From contig CADBSI010000028.1 of assembly GCA_902797275.1 (NCBI GenBank), forward strand, positions 1-25,161: a stretch of DNA of 25,161 nucleotides. Direction: 5' to 3'. The stretch comes from an uncultured Erysipelotrichaceae bacterium. Lineage in GTDB: Bacteria; Bacillota_I; Bacilli_A; RF39; UBA660. The notes beneath the pieces are model-generated. The model was not told the DNA's origin and did no database searches. It saw only the letters and a list, made by a program, of their open reading frames with translations. The position numbers were made by a program, and so were the translations under genes. Of this stretch, positions 15,517 to 22,653 are shown one piece after another; the first letter of the stretch is position 1; each line of letters begins with the position of its first letter.

Positions 15517-16159
15517 AATTATCATTACTTTTTCCAAATATTTGAATTAATCTTATAAATAAGTTAAGGAAATCTAAATATAAATCAAGAGCTCCTATTA
15601 TAGCAAGTTTATCTTCATCAACCATTCCTTCTAATCTTTTTACTTTGTTTATATCATAAGCTATATAACCAATAAAGATTATAATACCAAGAATAATTAA
15701 GACTAAATCAAATGATTCGCTTTTAAAAATTAGATTTAATAAAGATGCAAGAATTATTCCAAGTAATCCCATAAATAAAATAGAACCTAATTTAGTTAAA
15801 TCTGTTTTAGTAAAATAACCAATTAAAGCAAATACTAAGAATAAAACAGCTGTTATTAAGAAGACAAACATAATAGATGACATCTTAAATAAAACAAATA
15901 TAGAAGAAAAAGTTAAACCAGTTATAAATGAATATAATAAAAATCCAAATATAGCACCATTTTTACTCATTTTCATTATTCTAGCTGATAAAACAACAAC
16001 TGTTATAAGTTCAGCAATAAATATTACCCAATATAATTTAGTTGCAAAAATATTATAAAGCATATTAGGATTAGTTGAAACATAATAACCAGTTAAAAAT
16101 GTTATCATAAGTCCAACAAACATCCACATAAACATTTTAGAATATAAATTATTTTTCAT
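15515..16159 (-). CDS. Bax inhibitor-1/YccA family membrane protein
   Basis: The 214-residue protein has seven hydrophobic segments spread over the whole length, matching the Bax inhibitor-1 (TMBIM, YccA/YetJ) family. The two conserved acidic motifs near the C-terminus are visible: IGYIAYDINKVKRL (about residues 163-176) and IGALDLYLDFLNLFIRLIQ (about 188-206). In the B. subtilis homologue YetJ the equivalent aspartates form a pH-gated calcium-leak switch; others interact with FtsH. Which role applies here is unknown. GAGGTG precedes the ATG. A candidate extended -10 (TATAGT, 16187-16182) sits just behind the preceding gene, and the terminator at 15496-15516 makes this a single-gene unit. Confidence 0.92.
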   Translation of the reverse strand: MKNNLYSKMFMWMFVGLMITFLTGYYVSTNPNMLYNIFATKLYWVIFIAELITVVVLSARIMKMSKNGAIFGFLLYSFITGLTFSSIFVLFKMSSIMFVFLITAVLFLVFALIGYFTKTDLTKLGSILFMGLLGIILASLLNLIFKSESFDLVLIILGIIIFIGYIAYDINKVKRLEGMVDEDKLAIIGALDLYLDFLNLFIRLIQIFGKSNDN

Positions 16160-16181
16160 TTTTCACCTCACTATCAATATA

Positions 16182-16190
16182 ACTATATCA
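16182..16190 (-). promoter_or_regulatory. Candidate extended -10 for the Bax-inhibitor-like gene
   Basis: TGA then TATAGT (16187-16182) gives an extended -10; the -35 position is weak (TTTATA). It overlaps the stop codon of the preceding membrane protein gene. Confidence 0.4.
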
Positions 16191-16682
16191 CATTTTTTTA
16201 TTTTTATAAATAGAAAATATAATCATTTCAATAACTATTAACAAAGAAGACGGAAGAATAGTACTTAAATATAAAGATAAATCAAATAAAATAAATTGAG
16301 AAAATAATATTTTAAATATTAAATAATAAATACTTCTTAAAATTATATTAAAAAGTAAAACTATACTTAAAGAATATAATATCTTTTTTCTTCTTTTGAT
16401 TCTTAAACTAACAAATTCAAAAGAAGTATCCATTTCATATATTAAATAAGCTAATCCTATATAGATAATAAGGAAAAATTGAAATAAATTTAATAAAACA
16501 ACTATAAAATCTTTATCTTTAAAATTAAAAATTATTAATAATTTAGTTATGTCATCAAATGTTTTAAAAGAATTAGATATTTTTATAATTAAATATATTA
16601 TTAATAATAATATAAATAAAATTAACCATTTTAATACTCTTTCTTTTAAAAATTTAAAATATTTTAATACTTCATATTTCAT
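16188..16682 (-). CDS. Membrane protein of the ABC transporter operon, unknown family
   Basis: This is a 164-residue, very hydrophobic and Ile/Leu/Phe-rich protein with about four transmembrane segments (about 18-36, 57-80, 103-125, 135-158) and a basic loop (SLRIKRRKKIL, about 92-102) likely facing the cytoplasm. I recognise no domain. It begins 11 bases inside the end of the preceding permease gene, so the two are translationally coupled, and it is the last gene of the four-gene unit. It is probably a second or accessory membrane subunit of the transporter. Confidence 0.75.
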   Translation of the reverse strand: MKYEVLKYFKFLKERVLKWLILFILLLIIYLIIKISNSFKTFDDITKLLIIFNFKDKDFIVVLLNLFQFFLIIYIGLAYLIYEMDTSFEFVSLRIKRRKKILYSLSIVLLFNIILRSIYYLIFKILFSQFILFDLSLYLSTILPSSLLIVIEMIIFSIYKNKKM

Positions 16683-17412
16683 AATTCTTTTTTCTTTCTA
16701 TAAAATAATTAGCAATATTAATTAAAATTATTAAAATAATAATTTGTAAAATACTACCTGATATTTCTAAATAATAATTACTATATTTTATTTCTTTAAA
16801 ATAATCTGTTATTAATATAGGTATTTGTAATATTTCTTTTATATTGTTAGATGAATAAGTAAAATTTAAAAAAACAAGGAAAAAAGAAAGAATAACTCCT
16901 CCTATTTTAGGAAATAAGATTTGTAATAAATATACTAATTTTATTAACAAATATATTAAAATATAAAGCCTTGCTATATAAAATATTAAGTAAATAATAA
17001 TAGGCAAACTATATATATTATCTTGTATTATTAAAAAATTCATCTTACATCTTATAGTAGTAAAAATACTTGTTAAAATAATACTTAAAGTAATTAAAAA
17101 GAAAATATATATTTTTATTATTTTAAAGTTTTTTTCTAAAAATACATTATAATTTTTATTTCTAAGTATTATAAAATAATTATTATTATCTTCATAAATT
17201 GAAACAGTAATTATTAGAATACTTAATATTAAGGAAGTTATATATACTGGATTTGTAATAATAGTTTTTAAAACAAGAAAAAAGTTTAAATTAGGAAAAT
17301 ACATAAAAGAAAGTAATAAAGTAGTTATAAATAAAATTATAATACTTATCAATAAAACTTTTTGGTTAGTTATTAGTAAAATATTTTCTAATTTAGATAT
17401 TTTCTGTTTCAT
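16672..17412 (-). CDS. Putative ABC-2-type permease subunit
   Basis: This 246-residue membrane protein has about six hydrophobic segments (about 18-40, 57-74, 98-118, 132-168, 170-188, 215-238). It has the size and layout of small ABC-2-type permeases found in peptide or lantibiotic immunity transporters. There is no named motif. The ATG lies 20 bases inside the end of the ATPase gene, indicating coupled translation, and its own 3' end overlaps the next membrane protein gene. Function is inferred from the operon: it should pair with the adjacent ATPase. It is extremely AT-rich even for this window. Confidence 0.75.
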   Translation of the reverse strand: MKQKISKLENILLITNQKVLLISIIILFITTLLLSFMYFPNLNFFLVLKTIITNPVYITSLILSILIITVSIYEDNNNYFIILRNKNYNVFLEKNFKIIKIYIFFLITLSIILTSIFTTIRCKMNFLIIQDNIYSLPIIIYLIFYIARLYILIYLLIKLVYLLQILFPKIGGVILSFFLVFLNFTYSSNNIKEILQIPILITDYFKEIKYSNYYLEISGSILQIIILIILINIANYFIERKKNYEI

Positions 17413-18046
17413 GGGTTATCTCTTTTACTTTTTTATCATCAAATAAATAAATAAAATCACAAAGTTCTTGTAAATCTTCTTTTATATGACTAGATAATAT
17501 AATAGTTTTACCTTGTTTTTTTAAAGATTTTAGATATTCTTTAATCTTTTTAACAGAAAACTCTTCTATACCATTGAATGGTTCATCTAAAATGATAACT
17601 TCTGGTTGTTCCATAATAGCTTGAGCAATACCTAATTTTTGTTTCATTCCAAGTGAATATTTGGCATATTTTTTATCTTTTTCTTCGGTTAAATTAACTA
17701 TTTCTAGTGATTTTAAAATTTCATCATTACTTATTTTATTTTGAATATTAGCTAATAATTTTAAATTTTCATAGCCAGATAAATTATTAAAGAAATTAGG
17801 TTTTTCTATTAACGCTCCTACTCCATGTGGAAATTCTTTTTGAAAATTAATTTCTTTTGAATTATAAAGAATTGTACCAGCATCTTTTGCATATAAACCT
17901 GTAATTATTTTTAAAAATACACTTTTGCCAGAACCATTTCTTCCGGCAAGACCATATATTTTTCCTTCTGAAAAAGTAATACTAACATTATCTAAAATTT
18001 GATTTTCTTTAAATGATTTGCTAAGATTTTTTACTTCTATTTTCAT
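17393..18046 (-). CDS. ABC transporter ATP-binding protein
   Basis: This 217-residue ABC ATPase energises the adjacent membrane subunits. Motifs in order: Walker A GRNGSGKS (about 35-42), signature YSLGMKQKLGIAQA (about 132-145, a variant of LSGGQ), Walker B VIILDEPFNG (about 153-162), and the switch His in TIILSSHIKED (about 186-196). The short form without extra domains is that of ABC-2 exporters and LanF/BcrA-type immunity ATPases. A longer frame begins at 18070 inside the upstream gene; 18046 is preferred because MKIEVKNLSKSF is the family N-terminus and GGAGG lies just upstream, overlapping the upstream stop codon. Confidence 0.96.
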   Translation of the reverse strand: MKIEVKNLSKSFKENQILDNVSITFSEGKIYGLAGRNGSGKSVFLKIITGLYAKDAGTILYNSKEINFQKEFPHGVGALIEKPNFFNNLSGYENLKLLANIQNKISNDEILKSLEIVNLTEEKDKKYAKYSLGMKQKLGIAQAIMEQPEVIILDEPFNGIEEFSVKKIKEYLKSLKKQGKTIILSSHIKEDLQELCDFIYLFDDKKVKEITHETENI

Positions 18047-18053
18047 ATTCCTC

Positions 18054-18959
18054 CTAATTATTTTTTTCACAATCTATAACTAATTGTTCTTTGTTTTTAT
18101 ATCTTAAATAAACTATAATACTTGTAATGATAAAACAAGAAAAACTGAATAATAAAGTTATTGGTATACTAGCATTAGCTAAATTAAAAGTAAATCCATT
18201 TAATATATTAAACACTAATCCTATACTTGAATTAATTATTTTATTAAAAATAATACCATTAACTACTACTTCTAAAAATAATTGTATGGCTATTAGTAAT
18301 AAAAACGATTCTATAACTAGTAAGAAATAATTATGCTGTTTTCTCATAACAATTAAAGTTAAATTTAAATAAAAAGCTGAAAAAAACAAAATATTTATAA
18401 TATAAGCTACAACATAAAAAACTGGACCAGTTTTTAGATCACCAAATACTAAAAGTGAATTTAGAACTATTTTAGTATCAAAACTAGAATTAAGAGAACA
18501 TATTAGAAAAATTAAGAGCATAAAAAGTGGAAACATAAAAACATATCGATACATTTTTTTAAATACTTTTTTTAAAAAAGTAAAATATCTTTCTCTTTTT
18601 AGCATTAATAAAGCTATTTTGCTTTTAAAAATTGTATTAACTTCATAACTAGAAATAATAATCAAAATTAAAGGACAAAGTATAGCTAGATTACGAATAT
18701 TTTCTGTTTGAACTTCCGAAAATTTTATATAAAAATTTTTACGAGTATTTATCTCTTCTCCATTTATTATTTTATCACAAGTTGCTTTAGCTTCTCCTTG
18801 ATAGTGATCGTAATTTTTAAGACAATTATTTTTTAAATTAACCAAACCTTTATCTTCCATTGCTATTCTTTCATTTATTCCTGAATTAATTGAAAACAAT
18901 GTAATTATTCCCCAACATAAACAAATTATAAATAAGAAATTCTTTTTAATAAACTTCAT
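18054..18959 (-). CDS. ABC transporter membrane protein with extracytoplasmic loop
   Basis: The 301-residue membrane protein has an N-terminal transmembrane segment (about 8-27), a hydrophilic outside loop of roughly 60 residues with two cysteines (Cys47 and Cys61), then five hydrophobic segments (about 89-108, 135-158, 175-200, 213-238, 258-288). A single N-terminal anchor plus outside loop plus membrane core is the layout of ABC-2-type permeases. It leads the operon: GGAGGT precedes the ATG, and the ATPase follows nine bases after its stop. The broken small peptide gene ends 36 bases upstream. The substrate is unknown; peptide export or self-protection is plausible but not shown by any motif. 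Confidence 0.78.
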   Translation of the reverse strand: MKFIKKNFLFIICLCWGIITLFSINSGINERIAMEDKGLVNLKNNCLKNYDHYQGEAKATCDKIINGEEINTRKNFYIKFSEVQTENIRNLAILCPLILIIISSYEVNTIFKSKIALLMLKRERYFTFLKKVFKKMYRYVFMFPLFMLLIFLICSLNSSFDTKIVLNSLLVFGDLKTGPVFYVVAYIINILFFSAFYLNLTLIVMRKQHNYFLLVIESFLLLIAIQLFLEVVVNGIIFNKIINSSIGLVFNILNGFTFNLANASIPITLLFSFSCFIITSIIVYLRYKNKEQLVIDCEKNN

Positions 18960-18978
18960 TAGACCTCCAAAATTTAAA

Positions 18979-19211
18979 AGAGATTGTTATTTTTCTATGG
19001 TGTTGTATTTATATACCAAGTACCATAATGATAAGTTGTTAATAAGGTATAATCAACTCTCATTTGTTCTAATTGCCAATTATCAGCATCAGTCGTTATC
19101 GTTGTAAAGTTTGATGTTTTTCCCATTTTTAAAGCTAGCCAAGACTAAATTATAAGCCAAAAATAAACTTAAAACTAATAAAAGTAATAAACATTTTACA
19201 AAACAATCTCT
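18979..19211. repeat. 10-bp inverted repeat flanking the broken peptide gene
   Basis: AGAGATTGTT at 18979-18988 and its exact complement AACAATCTCT at 19202-19211 enclose nearly the whole peptide remnant. This could be the ends of a small non-autonomous element of about 233 bp, a long-range RNA stem, or chance in AT-rich sequence. No flanking target-site duplication is evident. Confidence 0.35.
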
Positions 19212-19218
19212 CTTACAT
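18995..19218 (-). pseudogene. Broken small secreted-peptide gene
   Basis: No intact reading frame spans this stretch, but pieces in three phases line up. ATG at 19218 followed by one extra T and then AAG would start a signal peptide. The next frame (open 19226-19089) encodes basic residues and a Leu-rich core (KCLLLLLVLSLFLAYNLVLA). After a run of five A (about 19126-19130) the remaining frame (18995-19126) encodes 43 residues ending LLTTYHYGTWYINTTP. Removing one base at each point would give a single peptide of about 73 residues with a signal peptide. No ribosome binding site is seen at 19218, which weakens the reading. It lies at the head of the ABC operon in the same direction. It may be a decayed gene, a sequencing error in a homopolymer, or chance. 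Confidence 0.45.
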
Positions 19219-19225
19219 AAGATAC

Positions 19226-19254
19226 ACTATAATATATTATTCTATCATTTTTAA
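19226..19254 (-). promoter_or_regulatory. Weak candidate promoter of the ABC operon
   Basis: TATAGT at 19231-19226 with TTAAAA 17 bp upstream (19254-19249). The rest of 19255-19385 is A/T-rich noncoding sequence; the only structure seen there is a pair of inverted octamers, AAACGTTA (19279-19286) and TAACGTTT (19354-19361), of unknown meaning. Confidence 0.35.
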
Positions 19255-19379
19255 ATTAAAAATGTATTTTTTTCCCTTAAACGTTATTTTTTTACTATTT
19301 TCTCTAAATATAAGACCTTTTTGTTTAAAATTTTTCAGTTTTCGACTTTTTTTTAACGTTTCACGAACATTTTAATAAT

Positions 19380-19414
19380 TTTAAGAGAAAATATGCTACT
19401 CGCCTAGCATATTT
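19380..19414 (-). terminator. Intrinsic terminator of the pcrA-ligA operon
   Basis: A perfect 10-bp stem AAATATGCTA / TAGCATATTT (19389-19398 with 19405-19414) has a six-base loop and a following TTTTCTCTT on the minus strand. It includes the ligA stop codon. Confidence 0.78.
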
Positions 19415-21378
19415 AAAATATCATCTTCTCTTAATATAGTAATTCCTAGTTTTAAAGCCTTATCATATTTACTACCAGGATTTTCTCCAAGAATTAAATA
19501 ATCGGTTTTTTTACTAACTGAATCTATTACTTTTCCTCCATTAGTAATAATTTTATCTTTTAATTCATCTCTTTTAATATTAAGAGTTCCGGTTATAACA
19601 AAACTTTTATCTTTTATTTTCTCATTTTCTTTTACTTCTCCTAAATAAGTCATGTTAAGTCCTAAGTCTTTTAATTCCTGAATTAATTTTATATTTTTTT
19701 CATCATGAAAATAATTATAAACACTTGTAGCTATTTCTTCTCCAATATCAGGAATATCATTTAAAGTTTCATATGTTGCCTCTTTTAAAGCAGTAATATT
19801 TAAAAATTTTCTTGCTAAAATCATAGCTGTTTTCATACCTACATGACGTATTCCTAAAGCAAATAAAAGTTTTTCTAAAGATTTTTCTTTACTTGTTTTA
19901 ATTTCATCTAAAAGATTTTGAATACTTTTTTCTCCATAGCCTTCTAAAATCATTAGTTCATCTCTATATTTTTCTAAATGATAAAAATCAGGAATAGTTT
20001 TGATAAAACCTAAGTTATACATATCTTCAATTATTCTTTCTCCCATACCACTTATATCCATAGCAGGACGAGAGGCAAAATGAATAAGAGATTCTATGTG
20101 TCTAGCATCACATAAAGGATTAACACAGTAATAATTACTATCTTTTTTAACTAAAGGTGATGAACAAATAGGACATGTATCAATCATTTTAAAAGGAATT
20201 TCTGAACCATCTCTTCTTTCTTTTTTTACTTGTAAAACTTTAGGAATAACATCTCCAGCTTTAATAATTTGGACATAATCACCAATTCTAATATCTAATT
20301 CTTTACAATAATCTTCATTATGCAAAGTTGCTTTAGAAATAGTTGAACCCATAACATTAACTGGTTCTAAAATAGCATTAGGAGTTATTTGACCAGTTCT
20401 TCCTACTGTAAAAATAATATCTTTTAATTTAGTTATTACTTCTTCAGGAGGAAATTTATAAGCTGTTGCCCATTTCGGGTATTTAATGGTACTTCCTAGC
20501 ATCATTTGTTCAGAAATACTATTTAATTTAATAACTACCCCATCTATATCATAAGCTAAATTTGGTCTTTCTAAAGTTTTTTCATTTATATATTCAAGAA
20601 TTCCTGAAATACCATTTACCAAACGATTATTAGGGTTAGTTGGAAAACCTAATTTTTTCATAAAAGCTAAAGCTTCAAAATGGGTAGTAAGACCATAATC
20701 AAGAGGATTTGGTAAATGATAAATAAAGGCATCTAAATTTCTTTTAGCTGTTATTTTACTATCTAATTGTCTAATTGAGCCACTTGCTAAATTTCTAGCA
20801 TTTTTAAATGGTTCTAATCCTTCTTTAATTCTTTCTTCATTTAATTTTTTCAAAGTAGCTTTACTAACATAAATTTCTCCTCGAACCTCAATATCAATTG
20901 GTTTTGTTAAAATTTTTGGAATACTTTTAATTGTTTTAGCATTTTCAGTTATATTCTCGCCTATTATACCATTACCCCTGGTTGCTGCATATAAAAGTTT
21001 TCCTTTTACATATTTTAAAGAAACTGACAAGCCATCAATTTTAAGTTCACATACATACCTAGGATTAGTTATATTTTCTTTTCTAATTCGATTATCAAAA
21101 GCAATAATATCAGCTTCTGTAAAAACATTTGATAAAGATAAAAGAGGTATTTCATGTTTAATCTTAGAAAATCCTTCATTTATTTTATCTCCTACTCTTC
21201 TAGTTGGAGAATTAGGTAAAATATTATCAGGATACATACTTTCTAATTTCATTAATTCTTGCATTAATCTATCATATTCACTATCCGATACACTTGGATT
21301 ATCTAAAGTATAATATTCATAACTTAATTTATTTAATATTTCAACTAATTCTTGCATTCTCTCTAAGTTATTTTTCAT
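19396..21378 (-). CDS. ligA: NAD-dependent DNA ligase LigA
   Basis: LigA seals nicks during replication and repair using NAD. The 660-residue protein is full length for the family. The adenylation domain carries the nucleophile Lys113 in ELKIDGLS, with SYEYYTLDNPSVSDSEYD in the NAD-binding N-terminal domain. An OB fold follows, then a four-Cys zinc finger (CPICSSPL ... CVNPLC, about 400-425), helix-hairpin-helix repeats (about 435-575) and a C-terminal BRCT domain (about 582-660, SFVITGTLNIKRDELKDKI). The ATG at 21378 overlaps the lipoprotein stop by 11 bases and has GGAAGG upstream. It is the last gene of the pcrA unit; a pcrA-ligA-lipoprotein grouping is known in B. subtilis (yerH), though in a different order. 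Confidence 0.98.
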   Translation of the reverse strand: MKNNLERMQELVEILNKLSYEYYTLDNPSVSDSEYDRLMQELMKLESMYPDNILPNSPTRRVGDKINEGFSKIKHEIPLLSLSNVFTEADIIAFDNRIRKENITNPRYVCELKIDGLSVSLKYVKGKLLYAATRGNGIIGENITENAKTIKSIPKILTKPIDIEVRGEIYVSKATLKKLNEERIKEGLEPFKNARNLASGSIRQLDSKITAKRNLDAFIYHLPNPLDYGLTTHFEALAFMKKLGFPTNPNNRLVNGISGILEYINEKTLERPNLAYDIDGVVIKLNSISEQMMLGSTIKYPKWATAYKFPPEEVITKLKDIIFTVGRTGQITPNAILEPVNVMGSTISKATLHNEDYCKELDIRIGDYVQIIKAGDVIPKVLQVKKERRDGSEIPFKMIDTCPICSSPLVKKDSNYYCVNPLCDARHIESLIHFASRPAMDISGMGERIIEDMYNLGFIKTIPDFYHLEKYRDELMILEGYGEKSIQNLLDEIKTSKEKSLEKLLFALGIRHVGMKTAMILARKFLNITALKEATYETLNDIPDIGEEIATSVYNYFHDEKNIKLIQELKDLGLNMTYLGEVKENEKIKDKSFVITGTLNIKRDELKDKIITNGGKVIDSVSKKTDYLILGENPGSKYDKALKLGITILREDDILNMLGE

Positions 21379-21760
21379 AAATCTTGCCTTCCAATTCCTT
21401 AATAGATGTAAAATCGCTAGAAAATGTCATTGATAAACTATTTGTTGAAGTATTTAAATTATCTAAACTATTAAAAGGACCATAAATACTTGTATCAACA
21501 TAATAAATCATATAATATTTTCCATTATCAAGTTTTAAACAAACAACATCACTATTATATTTAAAAGATGTAATTGTATAATCTAAATCATTTATATTTA
21601 TTTTTTCATTATTCTTAGTTAATATTACCTTGTTATTATAACTACTTTGAATTTTATAATCATCATAAAGCTCATAATACCAATTTCTACTAGTACAACC
21701 AGTTATTAGAAAAAAAGAAAGTAAAAATACAACAAGAGCTATCTTACTTCCATAAGTCAT
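21368..21760 (-). CDS. Small lipoprotein, unknown function
   Basis: This 130-residue protein has a type II signal peptide: short N-terminus MTYGSKIA, hydrophobic core VVFLLSFF, and lipobox LITGC with Cys22 as the acylated residue. The mature part is rich in Tyr, Asn and Ser with alternating hydrophobic pattern, probably beta-rich, and matches no domain I can name. The frame stays open to an ATG at 21781, but 21760 is preferred because GGAG lies nine bases upstream and the protein then starts just before the signal sequence. It overlaps the 3' end of the nucleotidyltransferase gene and the 5' end of ligA. Confidence 0.82.
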   Translation of the reverse strand: MTYGSKIALVVFLLSFFLITGCTSRNWYYELYDDYKIQSSYNNKVILTKNNEKININDLDYTITSFKYNSDVVCLKLDNGKYYMIYYVDTSIYGPFNSLDNLNTSTNSLSMTFSSDFTSIKELEGKIYEK

Positions 21761-22649
21761 TTGGGTATTCTCCTTTTTCAATTAATTTCTTAATTTCATT
21801 AACAACAAAGTCTTTATCTTCTTTATAAGTAACACCTAACCATTTATCACTAGAATCTAATACATATACTTTTTTATCTTCATTTATTTCTTTAAAAACA
21901 ACATCAGGAATTAAATACTCACATTTATCTAAATTATTCTCGTTTTCAATAAAGAAATCTTTAAGACCATTTTCAAGGGTTTTAAACATTGTATTTGTAA
22001 AACCAAAGAAATTCATTGAAACTAAATCATTACCCTTAACTTCAAAACTATCTCGCCCGTCTAGAGGAGTTGCTATTATTTTATCATCAACTTTTTCAAT
22101 ACTAGACTCAATTATATTAGTTAAATAATGATTTTCTTCTTCACATACTCCTCTTTTAACACTTCCATTTTCAGTCATAGTGTTTTCAACCTTGAAAGCT
22201 ACCATTGAAAAGCAATTAGGATCATTTGAATTATCAAAGAACTCTTTTATTTTTAAATAAGCTTCTCTACCATAAAAATCATCTGAGTTAATCATAACAA
22301 AATTAGAATCTACATATTTTTTACAAGCAAGAATTGCATGAGCTGTTCCCCAAGGTTTAGTTCTAGTAGTTGGTATTTTAACAAAACTTGGAACATCTTC
22401 TAATTTTTGAAAAGCATACTCAACTTTTATTTTCCCTTCAATTCTTTTTCCAACTGTTTCTCTAAATATTTCATACATTTCTTCTTTAATAATAAAGACA
22501 ACTTTGGAAAAACCAGCTCTTATTGCATCATAGATTGAATAATCAATGATGAACTCACCATTTGGTCCAACTGGTTCAATTTGTTTTAACCCTCCAAATC
22601 TTGAACCCATACCAGCAGCAAGTATTACTAATGTTAAATCTTTTTTCAT
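21744..22649 (-). CDS. Nucleotidyltransferase of the sugar-phosphate/NTP_transferase type
   Basis: The 301-residue protein has the Rossmann-like nucleotidyltransferase fold. The N-terminal nucleotide-binding loop reads LVILAAGMGSRFGGLKQIEP (about 7-26), followed by a base-recognition-like segment KPWGTAHAI (about 99-107) and the metal-binding MINSDDFYG (about 119-127). The family activates sugar phosphates or phosphocholine with NTPs for cell-surface polymers; the exact substrate cannot be read from the sequence. It starts four bases after the pcrA stop, with AAAGGTG inside the pcrA end. It is an unexpected member of a repair operon and may simply share the transcript. Confidence 0.88.
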   Translation of the reverse strand: MKKDLTLVILAAGMGSRFGGLKQIEPVGPNGEFIIDYSIYDAIRAGFSKVVFIIKEEMYEIFRETVGKRIEGKIKVEYAFQKLEDVPSFVKIPTTRTKPWGTAHAILACKKYVDSNFVMINSDDFYGREAYLKIKEFFDNSNDPNCFSMVAFKVENTMTENGSVKRGVCEEENHYLTNIIESSIEKVDDKIIATPLDGRDSFEVKGNDLVSMNFFGFTNTMFKTLENGLKDFFIENENNLDKCEYLIPDVVFKEINEDKKVYVLDSSDKWLGVTYKEDKDFVVNEIKKLIEKGEYPNDLWK

Positions 22650-22653
22650 AAAA

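Noticed and set aside
18054..19218. Lactococcin 972-type bacteriocin locus
   Set aside because: Small peptide plus ABC genes fits loosely, but the peptide lacks a recognisable family pattern and the membrane proteins are not the large associated type.
19279..19361. Inverted octamers AAACGTTA and TAACGTTT upstream of the ABC operon
   Set aside because: They contain the self-complementary AACGTT and lie in homopolymer-rich DNA; no promoter contact is apparent, so no regulatory claim is made.
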